Positions 25,633 to 33,134 of a stretch of DNA of 60,719 nt are shown piece by piece. Every line of letters begins with the position of its first letter. Position 1 is the stretch's first letter. The notes beneath the pieces are model-generated. The model did not search any database and was not told where the DNA came from. It saw nothing but the letters and a program-made list of their open reading frames with translations. A program made the translations under genes and the position numbers. Source of the stretch: Akkermansiaceae bacterium (GTDB lineage: Bacteria; Verrucomicrobiota; Verrucomicrobiia; Verrucomicrobiales; Akkermansiaceae); assembly GCA_021733795.1 (NCBI GenBank), contig JAIPKB010000007.1, forward strand, positions 1 through 60,719. The letters run 5' to 3'.

Positions 25633-25758
25633 GGCGAACGACGGAAGAGTGAGCACTGTGCCGGACCCACCGGATTTTGCAAAGCGTTTTCCCAGCTGCG
25701 CGGACTTATCCTCAATAAACGTCAGCGGGGCGGTCGCAGCGGTTTGATCTGGGGCCCC

Positions 25759-25801
25759 GCCATTTTTCAGGCAGCCACTAAGAACCTGTCTGAAAAATGG
25801 C
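25759..25801. repeat. 12-bp perfect inverted repeat
   Basis: GCCATTTTTCAG (25759-25770) and CTGAAAAATGGC (25790-25801) are perfect complements separated by 19 bp. The flanking GGCAG/CTGTC extends the pairing imperfectly. It adjoins the REP-like pair that begins at 25798. A weak terminator role is possible for rightward transcription, but no gene ends here. Confidence 0.65.
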
Positions 25802-25824
25802 AGGGACGCTTTTCCGAAGCGTCC
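25798..25824 (-). repeat. REP-like hairpin, member 1 (inverted)
   Basis: TGGCAGGGACGCTTTTCCGAAGCGTCC. The arms GGACGCTT and AAGCGTCC pair. Its reverse complement aligns with the element at 25885-25911 (GGACCGTT, CGGAA loop, AACGGTCC, then CTGCC), so the two form a head-to-head pair about 60 bp apart. Confidence 0.7.
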
Positions 25825-25884
25825 GGGTGAATGAACTGAGAATAAAAATGCCGTATCGACCGTTCATTCGCTACCCATTCTCGC

Positions 25885-25911
25885 GGACCGTTCGGAAAAC
25901 GGTCCCTGCCT
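25885..25911 (+). repeat. REP-like hairpin, member 2
   Basis: GGACCGTT (25885-25892) pairs with AACGGTCC (25898-25905), followed by the conserved tail CTGCCT. It is the partner of 25798-25824 in opposite orientation, the arrangement of BIME-type REP pairs. Confidence 0.7.
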
Positions 25912-25967
25912 GAAGGATTTTCCTGACCGGCTCTAAGAAATCTGTCCGCCCATCCGTCGACTGGGTG

Positions 25968-26423
25968 ATGGTTAAGATTTACGGACTAGCCGGGGCGTCG
26001 GTGCTGATGCTGGTGCAGTTGCTGATGCTGCAAGCCGGGAACGGATTTCGATTCATCTCTCGGTTCAGTCCCGACTATCCGCAGGTTCAACTGCCGATCG
26101 CGGAGAAGTCGCGCCGCTATGAATGGTTCTACGCGCCTGCGCAGTTCAGTTGGACCCGCAGGGCTGGCTGGGTGATCACCGATGCCGGGGCGGTCAAAGA
26201 CGAAGAGGTGGAATCCCAACTGCGCCAGATCGTTGAGCGGGCGCGGGGTAAAGGGAGGGTCTCCGTTGTCCGGCTCAGGATGCCGGCGGATGCTTCAGCG
26301 GAACATTTCATGACCATGGCGCGGCGTGCGGAGCGCGTCGGAGTGGAGACCCTGGTGGTTGCAGTGTTCCAGCCTCCCGTCCGGCGTTCTCCCGAACCCG
26401 CTTCAAGCCAGGCTGGCGGGTAG
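25968..26423 (+). CDS. Membrane-anchored protein with ExbD/TolR-like periplasmic region
   Basis: 151 residues from ATG 25968; GTG 25965 is equally possible. The first 24 residues (MVKIYGLAGASVLMLVQLLMLQAG) form a single hydrophobic segment. The C-terminal half has a pattern like the periplasmic domain of ExbD/TolR: VESQLRQIVERARGKGRVSVVRLRMPADASAEHFMTMARRAERVGVETLVVAV, a strand, a helix and a second strand. No ExbB/TolQ or TonB gene is adjacent, and the usual N-terminal cytoplasmic stub of ExbD is missing. The match is weak and the function unknown. Confidence 0.5.
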   Translation: MVKIYGLAGASVLMLVQLLMLQAGNGFRFISRFSPDYPQVQLPIAEKSRRYEWFYAPAQFSWTRRAGWVITDAGAVKDEEVESQLRQIVERARGKGRVSVVRLRMPADASAEHFMTMARRAERVGVETLVVAVFQPPVRRSPEPASSQAGG

Positions 26424-26583
26424 GTGGAAACCATTCGGTTCGTGGGTGGATCATGAGGCCTTTCCGGATGGTAGCAACCGGGGGTGCATGACAAATAGGT
26501 CAAACGCCCCGCCACCCCGGGAACCGCAGGCAGGGGCCGACCTCCGGGCGGTCCGGGCAATACCGGCCACTTAAGAATTTTTG

Positions 26584-26661
26584 ACCACGGATGACACGGA
26601 TTGGCACGGATAGCGCTCCGCGTTTTCTCTTTTATCCGTGTACATCCGTGTAATCCGTGGT
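26584..26661. repeat. Inverted repeat built from CACGGAT units
   Basis: The left arm (26584-26612) contains CCACGGATGACACGGATTGGCACGGATA. The right arm (26633-26661) is close to its complement, TATCCGTGTACATCCGTGTA then ATCCGTGGT. Each arm is made of three CACGGAT-like units. It lies in a 535-bp stretch (26424-26958) with no convincing gene. Confidence 0.72.
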
Positions 26662-26833
26662 TGAATTTATCTGTCCTTCGCGCCTAATTGAACAGTCTTG
26701 GGCGGTCCGGGTGGGAACAGTCCCGTGCGCTGGAAAAACGGCGTGGGATCGCCGACATCCCGATCCTGAAATGGGGGCGGGCGGACGGTCCGGGTGGCTT
26801 GGGATTGGATGGAAGTGCAGCCTCGCCCCCGCC

Positions 26834-26861
26834 GGACCGCTCGGAGACCGGTCCCTGCCTG
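26834..26861 (+). repeat. REP-like hairpin, member 3
   Basis: GGACCG (26834-26839) pairs with CGGTCC (26849-26854) and is followed by CTGCCTG, matching the tail of the element at 25885-25911. It shows that this hairpin family is dispersed rather than unique to one spot. Confidence 0.65.
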
Positions 26862-26958
26862 TGCCTGCGAAATTTTGACTTTATGGTCATGCACCCGGCA
26901 ACCGGGTGCGTCTTACCGGATGCTTGACAAGTAAGGCAATATCGTCGATGGTCACCGC

Positions 26959-27204
26959 ATGACCTCGCTGAAATTGACTTCAAAGCGGCAAGCGACGTTC
27001 CCGAAGGAAACCTGTGAGGCGCTTGGCGTGAAGCCGGGTGACGTGATCGAGCTTGAGGCTCGCAACGAGGGCGGGGTGAAGATCTGGGTGTTGCGACCTC
27101 AAGCGGCTCACACCCGCGAATGGGTGGGCTGCCTCGGATCGCGCGCCGGGAAAGTCGCGGATCATTCGCTGGCGGCGATCCGCGAGAGCATTGCGACCGG
27201 TTGA
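26959..27204 (+). CDS. AbrB/SpoVT-type antitoxin, DNA-binding protein
   Basis: 81 residues. The N-terminal swapped-hairpin AbrB domain is evident: LKLTSKRQATFPKETCEALGVKPGDVIELEAR, where the first strand is followed by FPKETCEALGVKPGD. Members of the VapB/MazE class bind their own promoter and neutralise a toxin. The C-terminal part (AAHTREWVGCLGSRAGKVADHSLAAIRESIATG) would be the toxin-binding tail. A PIN-type toxin would be expected directly downstream, but only a short piece in a shifted frame remains at 27207-27290. The antitoxin may therefore be an orphan kept for regulation or protection. Confidence 0.75.
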   Translation: MTSLKLTSKRQATFPKETCEALGVKPGDVIELEARNEGGVKIWVLRPQAAHTREWVGCLGSRAGKVADHSLAAIRESIATG

Positions 27205-27206
27205 TT

Positions 27207-27290
27207 CATGGAGCATACACCGGCGCAACCAGTGAGATGGTCACTTTCGAGAAAGCCGGCAGGAAGTTGAAGTCCGTCCGGGTGCTGTGA
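27207..27290 (+). pseudogene. C-terminal remnant of a PIN-domain (VapC-type) toxin
   Basis: Three bases after the antitoxin stop, one frame reads HGAYTGATSEMVTFEKAG, then RKLKSVRVL and TGA (27288-27290). The phrase VTFEKAGRKLKSVRVL resembles the last strand and tail of PIN toxins (TFDKKAAKL followed by a hydrophobic strand). An ATG at 27208 (MEHTPAQ) lies in another frame. The N-terminal three quarters, with the catalytic acidic residues, is missing. The likely event is an internal deletion plus frameshift; the match is by eye over a short stretch. Confidence 0.5.
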
Positions 27291-27492
27291 CCGATGGCCA
27301 GCGAGGGGTCTCCTGTGACTTTTCCGGAGGCCCCGCACCGCCCGGCGCGGGAGCCGGTCGGCACAAGCGAGGGCGCGCGTGCCCTCACTCAAACGCATGC
27401 TTTACAAAATATGGCACATTTTTCTGTTGACACCACCAGATGTTGGCCCAAAGTCGCCCGGTAAGCACCTCCCCCGTCTGCCTTTCCTGCTA

Positions 27493-27984
27493 ATGCGTTG
27501 CGTCCAATGCGGTTCCCAAAACGACAAAGTCCTCGATTCCCGCTCATCGAAGGATGGCACCTCCATCCGGCGCCGGAGGGAGTGCCTGGCCTGCGGCTAC
27601 CGCTACACGACCTACGAGCAGATCGAACGCACCGAACTCCGGGTGGTCAAGCGCGACGGCACCCGCGAATCGCTCAACCGGGAAAAGCTGATGAGCGGCC
27701 TGGTCAAGGCCTGCGAGAAGCGCCCCGTCCCGATGGACCGGCTCGACCGCGCGGTGGAGGAAATCCTAACCGACCTGCACAAGGATCATCTGTCCGAGGT
27801 GCCCTCGGCGGTGATTGGCGGCAAGGTGATGGACAAGCTGCACCAGATCGACCCGGTGGCCTACGTCCGCTACGTTTCGGTTTACCGCCAGTTCGAGGAC
27901 GTGAACGAATTCATTCAGGAAATCCAATCCCTCTCACGGCGCGCCGCCCGGGATCCCATGCAACGCCGCCTGTTCAAAGACTGA
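27493..27984 (+). CDS. nrdR: Transcriptional repressor NrdR
   Basis: 163 residues from ATG 27493 (MRCVQCGSQNDKVLDSR). The zinc ribbon has Cys3, Cys6, Cys31 and Cys34, with the basic DNA-contact stretch IRRRREC. An ATP-cone domain follows (RVVKRDGTRESLNREKLMSGLVKACEKRPV and on to YVRYVSVYRQFEDVNEF). NrdR senses ATP/dATP and represses ribonucleotide reductase genes. No nrd gene is in the window. A -35-like TTGACA lies near 27428, but a -10 is not clear. The length is typical (150-165). Confidence 0.96.
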   Translation: MRCVQCGSQNDKVLDSRSSKDGTSIRRRRECLACGYRYTTYEQIERTELRVVKRDGTRESLNREKLMSGLVKACEKRPVPMDRLDRAVEEILTDLHKDHLSEVPSAVIGGKVMDKLHQIDPVAYVRYVSVYRQFEDVNEFIQEIQSLSRRAARDPMQRRLFKD

Positions 27985-28057
27985 CTCTCTCCCCCACCCC
28001 CAATTGCCGCACCCAACCCTTACCCTTAGAACCCAACCGCCAACCTATTCCTCTCCA

Positions 28058-28636
28058 GTGATCTCCTACATCGGCAACCGCCCCGCGCTTCAGATCGGAC
28101 ACTATCAAGTCACCGATTACGATGGGGCGTGGCTGGACGACGCGTTGCGCCGCGCGGCCCAGGCGGCGGATCATGACAATTTCCCCTTCGTCGAGGAAAT
28201 CTGCGCCGGGATCCTGCAGTACCTGGAAACCAAATGCCCGCTGAAGCTGATGCGTCTGGACGACCTCTACGAACGGCTGCGCAAGATGCTGGTGAAAATC
28301 GGCTGCCAGCCGATCGCCGAAAAACTCGAAACGGTGGCCCCGCCGGTGACCCTGTCATTGGTCAGGCACGCGCTGGAGGCAACCAGCAATTTGGGGTTTG
28401 AGCTGACGTTTTTCGAACGGCTGCGGACCGAACTCACCGAACTCCACGAGGTGGGAGCGGAGGAAGTCCGCTTCGTGGGCCTGCGCCGCAGTGTGTTGAT
28501 CCTGCGCGGCACCGAATCCTGGGACAAACGCTGCGAAGCCCTGCTTCAGGAAATCCGCTCGTTCATCGCCGCTTGGGATCACGAGCAACACGACACGCCC
28601 CACCCGCTCAAGGTGGTCATCGAACGCACCGCCTGA
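28058..28636 (+). CDS. Hypothetical protein downstream of nrdR
   Basis: 192 residues from GTG 28058 (MISYIGNRPALQIGHYQVTDYDGAW); an earlier TTG gives a Pro/Thr-rich extension that looks untranslated. The protein is soluble and helix-rich. The segment DNFPFVEEICAGILQYLETKCPLKLMRLDDLYERLRKMLVKIG reads like an ATP-cone-like or helical DNA-metabolism domain, but no catalytic motif stands out. It starts 73 bp after nrdR on the same strand and may be co-transcribed. Function unknown. Confidence 0.7.
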   Translation: MISYIGNRPALQIGHYQVTDYDGAWLDDALRRAAQAADHDNFPFVEEICAGILQYLETKCPLKLMRLDDLYERLRKMLVKIGCQPIAEKLETVAPPVTLSLVRHALEATSNLGFELTFFERLRTELTELHEVGAEEVRFVGLRRSVLILRGTESWDKRCEALLQEIRSFIAAWDHEQHDTPHPLKVVIERTA

Positions 28637-28663
28637 AGTTCCCAGGGGAGCGGAAACCGGGGC

Positions 28664-28794
28664 GTCGGCATGCTGCCGACTATGTGGGGCCGACATTCTG
28701 TCGGCTTGCTCTTGATGGAGGACTGGAGAAGCGCAGGAACGCGGACAGAATGTCCGCTGGGGGTAGCGTTCAGAATGAACGCGCTCCGGAGCGC
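28664..28794. repeat. Cluster of four 17-nt triloop palindromes plus one 14-bp palindrome
   Basis: Four hairpins share a 7-bp perfect stem and 3-base loop: GTCGGCA-TGC-TGCCGAC (28664-28680), GCCGACA-TTC-TGTCGGC (28689-28705), GCGGACA-GAA-TGTCCGC (28741-28757) and GCGTTCA-GAA-TGAACGC (28766-28782). GCGCTCCGGAGCGC (28781-28794) abuts the last. The cluster fills the gap between a plus-strand gene and the 3' end of menA, which converge here. It looks like a REP array; a transcription-stop role for both genes is possible. Confidence 0.8.
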
Positions 28795-28795
28795 C

Positions 28796-29710
28796 TCAGC
28801 CCCCGGTCGCCAGCAGGTGGAACATGCCTGCAAACAGCAGCAACTGCACCCCGGCCAACGCCAGCAACCGGTTGTAGGCCCCCCCCGGAGGCAGCGTGAC
28901 CAACCCACGGAAAATCACCGCCCCGAGCCCCACCACCGGCAACCCGGCCAGCGCCAGCCACGGCCGCCCGCAGGCCAGCCAACCGCCCCCCGCCAGCACC
29001 GCACCCGCGAGTTCCACCCCGATCACCGCCAGCGCCACCCGCGGCCCACACCGCACCGCCAGCGTCCGCTTGCCGGTTTGCGCATCCTCCTCCCGGTCGC
29101 GCAGGTTGTTGATCGAAATCAGCACTGCGGAAAGCAGGCCGACCTGCCATCCTAACAAAATCGCAGCCCCCGGCCAGCCCCCGGTCTGGATGAACACCGT
29201 GCCCGCCACCGCCAACAGCCCGAAAAACAACACCACGAACAACTCCCCCATTCCCCGGTACGCCAGCGGAAACGGCCCGCCGGTGTAGCCATACGCCAGA
29301 AACAACGAGGGCACCCCGATCACCACGATCGGCCAGCCACGGGCCTGAAAGAGCACCACCCCGCAGCCGCAGGCGATCCCCAGAAACGCCACCGCCGCCG
29401 CATACACCGCGGCCGGCGGCATCATCCCCGCCGCCGTCACCCGCACCGGCCCCAGCCGCCGCTCGGTGTCCGCTCCCTTGCGCGAGTCGATCGCGTCGTT
29501 GAAAAAATTCGTGGCGATCTGGATCGCCACCGCCCCACCCACCGTGGCCAACGCCAGCGCCAGATCAAACACCCCGGCAAAACTCCACGCCAGCACACAC
29601 CCGGTCCACACCGGCACGATCGCGGCGGGCAAGGTTTTCGGACGCGCGGCGAGCACGATCGCTTTGGCGGAAACAGGCACGGGCAGGAGTGAACCAGAAA
29701 TCCCCGGCAT
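28796..29710 (-). CDS. menA: 1,4-dihydroxy-2-naphthoate prenyltransferase
   Basis: 304 residues from ATG 29710; upstream in-frame starts exist but add an Arg/Pro-rich stretch. It is a UbiA-superfamily membrane protein with about eight to nine spans. The first Asp-rich motif is NFFNDAIDSRKGAD and the second NNLRDREEDAQTGKRTLAVR, the latter characteristic of MenA. RPKTLPAAIVPVWTG at the N-terminus is also typical. It attaches the polyprenyl tail to dihydroxynaphthoate in menaquinone synthesis, so the organism should have a menaquinone pool. That suits the NrfD-type quinol module in this window. The gene stands alone. Confidence 0.92.
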   Translation of the reverse strand: MPGISGSLLPVPVSAKAIVLAARPKTLPAAIVPVWTGCVLAWSFAGVFDLALALATVGGAVAIQIATNFFNDAIDSRKGADTERRLGPVRVTAAGMMPPAAVYAAAVAFLGIACGCGVVLFQARGWPIVVIGVPSLFLAYGYTGGPFPLAYRGMGELFVVLFFGLLAVAGTVFIQTGGWPGAAILLGWQVGLLSAVLISINNLRDREEDAQTGKRTLAVRCGPRVALAVIGVELAGAVLAGGGWLACGRPWLALAGLPVVGLGAVIFRGLVTLPPGGAYNRLLALAGVQLLLFAGMFHLLATGG

Positions 29711-29906
29711 GCGCCACCCATTGTTCCGGGGCCTGCCAGCCGGCCGTGCCATACTATCTACGTTCCATGAATTTCAGAAAAAACTCGGCATATCCTGTGA
29801 TTTTGAGGTTAGAAATTGCCCCGACCGCCGGCTCCCTCATTTTAAAGGGGTAGCCGCCTCAAGCAAGCCTGTTGCACACCCGCAAAAACAAGTAGAAAAC
29901 CGAATC

Positions 29907-31289
29907 ATGAATACAAACTCCCGCCTCACCACGATCAACTGGATCACCAAACCCCTGCTCGCCGTCATGAGCCTAGGGCTATTCGGTTCCAGCGCATTCG
30001 CCGTGTCCACACCAGGCAGCGTGAAATTCAACGTGACTCTCAGCGACTACACGGGAAAATCGGGATCATCGCACTGGACAGTAGCGTGGGTCACCACCGG
30101 TTCAGGGACCTTCGGCAAGACGGTTCGGTTGCAGGGGACCAAATACTCAGTGACCAGTAGTCAATGGAACTCCCACTGCCCCCAGTGGTGGGCCGCCAAA
30201 CAGAACACCGCCAACGGCGGAAACAACATCGTTGCAGATGGTTACACCAGCGCCACAGCGAGCAACTACTCCGCCGGTGCCAACAATCCGATCAGTCCGG
30301 TTTGGGACTGTCGGGATGCCAATAACAACCTGGTTCCCGACGGAGACTACAAATTCTGGATTCAATACGCGGAAGACAGCGGAGCGGGGCCAGTCCTCAC
30401 CACCGGCTTGCTTTGGACCAAGGGAGCCACCTCGTTTTCACAAAGTTACCCAGCCCAAGGCTCCACGGGTAGCCCGGTGAATACAAACAGCTTCACCAGC
30501 ATGTCCATCATCTGGACCCCCACCGCCCCGGCCGCCCCGGAGATCGCCGTGGAGCAACCGGCCGGCACCGACCTCACCAATGGCAGCGCGACGACCGACT
30601 TTGGCACCGTCACCCTCGGGGCCTCGCCCAGCCTCCTGACGTTTACCGTGAAGAACACCGGCACCGCGAACCTCACCGGATTGTCCATTTCCAAGGACGG
30701 CAGCCACAAGGACGACTTCACCGTCGGCAGCCTCGCCACCTCGGTAGCCGCCGGTGGCAGCACCACTTTCACCGTCAGCTTTTCACCCGGCGCGGAGGGA
30801 GCGCGGACGGCCGCCATCCACATCGCCAGCAATGACAGCGACGAAAACCCGTTCGACATCAATCTGACCGGCAGCGGGATCACCTCCTTCGGGGCGTGGG
30901 CTTCAAGCGCCGGCTTGGGAACCGATGCCAACCCGGCGGCCTCGCCCCAGTACGACGGAGTGACCAACCTGGAGAAATTCGCCTTCAACCTGGATCCCTC
31001 CAAGCCCGATGTCCGGAAACTCACCGTCGGTGCCGAAGATTCCGCCGGTCTGCCGGGAACCACCACGCTCGCCGGCCCCGTCCTCCAAATCGAGTTCATC
31101 CGCCGCAAGGCAACCACCACTCCGGGCATCACCTACACCGCCCAGGTCGGCTCGGACCTCAGCGGTTGGACGAATGTCACCGGCACCGCCGTCTCGATCG
31201 ACAGCACCTGGGAGCGGGTCACCGTCACCGACAGCCCGCCGCCCGGCTCCACCAGACGCTTCGGCCGGGTGCTCGTCTCGCAGCCCTGA
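29907..31289 (+). CDS. Secreted DUF2271-like protein with choice-of-anchor D-like domain, candidate flavoprotein
   Basis: 460 residues from ATG 29907. A Sec signal peptide ends near SSAFA (residue 32). Residues about 38-175 resemble DUF2271, a domain often encoded beside ApbE (KFNVTLSDYTGKSGSSHWTVAWV at the start, PDGDYKFWIQYAEDSG at the end). It holds DGYTSAT (111-117), close to the Dxx(S/T)GAT flavinylation consensus, with Thr117 the expected FMN site. Residues about 205-320 form a beta-sandwich like choice-of-anchor D or ASH domains (NLTGLSISKDGSHKDDFTVG and SFSPGAEGARTAAIHIASND). The C-terminal 130 residues are of a type common in secreted verrucomicrobial proteins. The apbE gene is 132 bp downstream. 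A role in extracytoplasmic electron transfer is inferred. Confidence 0.7.
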   Translation: MNTNSRLTTINWITKPLLAVMSLGLFGSSAFAVSTPGSVKFNVTLSDYTGKSGSSHWTVAWVTTGSGTFGKTVRLQGTKYSVTSSQWNSHCPQWWAAKQNTANGGNNIVADGYTSATASNYSAGANNPISPVWDCRDANNNLVPDGDYKFWIQYAEDSGAGPVLTTGLLWTKGATSFSQSYPAQGSTGSPVNTNSFTSMSIIWTPTAPAAPEIAVEQPAGTDLTNGSATTDFGTVTLGASPSLLTFTVKNTGTANLTGLSISKDGSHKDDFTVGSLATSVAAGGSTTFTVSFSPGAEGARTAAIHIASNDSDENPFDINLTGSGITSFGAWASSAGLGTDANPAASPQYDGVTNLEKFAFNLDPSKPDVRKLTVGAEDSAGLPGTTTLAGPVLQIEFIRRKATTTPGITYTAQVGSDLSGWTNVTGTAVSIDSTWERVTVTDSPPPGSTRRFGRVLVSQP

Positions 31290-31324
31290 TCCCCGATGTT
31301 GATCTCCGGGTCAGGCCGCGTGCC

Positions 31325-31405
31325 GGAGCGCTGGCTTCAGCCGGCGTGTGAAAACGGTGAGTTCCCGAGACTCCGACCACACTCGCCGGCTGAAGCCAGC
31401 GCTCC
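31325..31405. repeat. 22-bp perfect inverted repeat, hairpin
   Basis: GGAGCGCTGGCTTCAGCCGG plus CG (31325-31346) and its exact complement (31384-31405) are separated by 37 bp. The inverted repeat lies between the DUF2271-like gene and apbE and ends 16 bp before the apbE start. It could act as an mRNA stability element or attenuator between the two genes. Confidence 0.8.
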
Positions 31406-31421
31406 GTTAGAAAAACCTCCC

Positions 31422-32486
31422 ATGCCCCGCGGCCTTTACCCCACATTGGTGTTGCTTGCCGCGATGATCGGCATGGCCGCTTCCGGCCACGGCCAAAACC
31501 TGCCGGTGCTCCTCCCGGTGACCGCCTGGCAGGGCCGCACCATGGGCAGCGATTACACGGTCAAGATCGTGGATGACAAACTCGCCGAAGCCCAATTGAC
31601 CGCGCTCAAGGCGGAGCTCGAAGCCACCCTGATAGAAGTGAACCGGCAGATGTCGAACTACCTGCCCGATAGTGAGTTGTCGCGCTTCAACAAAACTCCG
31701 GAAAACACTCCGTTCAAGGTTTCGCCGGATTTCACCAAGGTCACCCGGTGGGCATTGGAACTCAGTCGGTTGTCAAACGGGGCGTTTGATCCGACGCTCG
31801 GGCCGTTGATCAATCTGTGGGGCTTTGGTGAAACTTCCGGCAACCACGCGGTGCCCTCCGCCGAGGCCCTCCGCACGACCCTGGCCAAAACCGGGTGGCG
31901 GCATCTGACCATCAATGCCGACGGCTCCCTCACCAAGGACCTGCCCGGCCTGGCCCTCGACCTCGGAGCGGTCGCCAAGGGCTTCGGCGTGGATCAGATG
32001 ATCCGCGTGCTGCAGGCCCACGGCCTGGCCAACTGTTACGCCTCGATCGCCGGCGAGGTCAGAGTCACCGGCCACAATCCACGCGGCACCAAATGGGTGC
32101 TCGGCATCTCCGTGCCGACCGACCACTGGCGCGAGGACAATCCGATGGCGACCCAAGTGTCCATTTCCAACCAGGCGCTCGCCACCTCCGGAGACTATCA
32201 GAAGTTCTTCCGCGACGCCTCCGGCCGCCGCCTCAGCCACCTCATCGACCCGCGCACCGGCACCCCGGTCCAGCACCACGTGGCGGGCGTCACCGTCGTC
32301 GGACCGGACAGCATGACCGCCGACGGCTTGTCCACCACCCTCTACGTGCTCGGTCTCGAAGCCGGGCTCAAGTTCATCGATGCCCGCGAGAACGCCGCCG
32401 CCCTTTTCATCCTGAGGGAAAACGATGGCACCTTCAGGCAGGTCGCCAGTTCCAGATTCGCCAAACTCACAGGGACCGCCCCCTGA
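31422..32486 (+). CDS. apbE: FAD:protein FMN transferase (ApbE)
   Basis: 354 residues from ATG 31422 with a Sec signal peptide (LYPTLVLLAAMIGMAASGHG). Family blocks are in order: GRTMGSDYTVKIV at the start, MSNYLPDSELSRFNK, ALDLGAVAKGFGVDQM (the usual DLGGIAKG block), YASIAGEVRVTG, ATSGDYQKFF, LSHLIDPRTGTPV, and MTADGLSTTLYVLG with the metal-binding Asp and Thr. It uses FAD to attach FMN covalently to a Thr or Ser in target proteins outside the cytoplasm. The DUF2271-like protein encoded just upstream is the obvious candidate target. No Rnf or Nqr genes are present. Confidence 0.92.
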   Translation: MPRGLYPTLVLLAAMIGMAASGHGQNLPVLLPVTAWQGRTMGSDYTVKIVDDKLAEAQLTALKAELEATLIEVNRQMSNYLPDSELSRFNKTPENTPFKVSPDFTKVTRWALELSRLSNGAFDPTLGPLINLWGFGETSGNHAVPSAEALRTTLAKTGWRHLTINADGSLTKDLPGLALDLGAVAKGFGVDQMIRVLQAHGLANCYASIAGEVRVTGHNPRGTKWVLGISVPTDHWREDNPMATQVSISNQALATSGDYQKFFRDASGRRLSHLIDPRTGTPVQHHVAGVTVVGPDSMTADGLSTTLYVLGLEAGLKFIDARENAAALFILRENDGTFRQVASSRFAKLTGTAP

Positions 32487-32558
32487 CGGCTGACCGCCGC
32501 TTGAATCATGGGATTTCGGTGCTTGACCCATCCACGGGCCTTCCTTAGTTTGTCAGCC

Positions 32559-33065
32559 GTGAGAGCCATACCATTCGCATTTATTGTCTCGCTGCTGGCC
32601 GCCATGGCGGGCTTTGCCAAACCTGCCGCTCCCGCCGCCCCGCCCGACGTGCGGATCACCGTGAAGGCCGTCACCGCTGGCACTGATCACAAAGGCAAAA
32701 CCACCGTCTCATCCCGCCGCCTGCAAATCCAGCTCGAAAACCGCGAACACCGGGATCTCAAAGGATTGCAACTCGAATGGAAAATCGTCGGTGAGGATAT
32801 CCAAAACCACCGGAAGAGCATCACCGCCAAAGGCAACAGAACCGTCAATCTCGATGCCGACGGCAATCTGGACATCGAATCGGACGTCGCCCGGTTCTCC
32901 AAAACCGAAGGAGGAGTCAAAACCATCGGCAGGGGGAAGAACCGACGAAGGGTCGGCCAGCCCGACACCGGTCACCGCTACGCCGGTTATGTGGCGGAGC
33001 TCAAACAGGGTGGCAAGGTCATCGCCGAGGCCTCCACCAACGGCATCCAAAAACAACTCAAATAG
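32559..33065 (+). CDS. Secreted protein of unknown function
   Basis: 168 residues from GTG 32559, which gives a clean signal peptide (MRAIPFAFIVSLLAAMAGFA); ATG 32508 adds 17 residues and is an alternative. The mature part begins KPAAPAAPPDVRITVKAVTAG and is beta-rich and basic (GRGKNRRRVGQ, KGKTTVSSRRLQIQLENREH). It reads like a single immunoglobulin-like or adhesion-type domain. It follows apbE by 72 bp on the same strand. No family is recognised. Confidence 0.65.
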   Translation: MRAIPFAFIVSLLAAMAGFAKPAAPAAPPDVRITVKAVTAGTDHKGKTTVSSRRLQIQLENREHRDLKGLQLEWKIVGEDIQNHRKSITAKGNRTVNLDADGNLDIESDVARFSKTEGGVKTIGRGKNRRRVGQPDTGHRYAGYVAELKQGGKVIAEASTNGIQKQLK

Positions 33066-33134
33066 CGGCTGGAGGTAGCAGCTAGGCCGGCCCCGGTGTT
33101 TTTTCAAACCCGGGCTTGTCGAACGGGGCGCACC

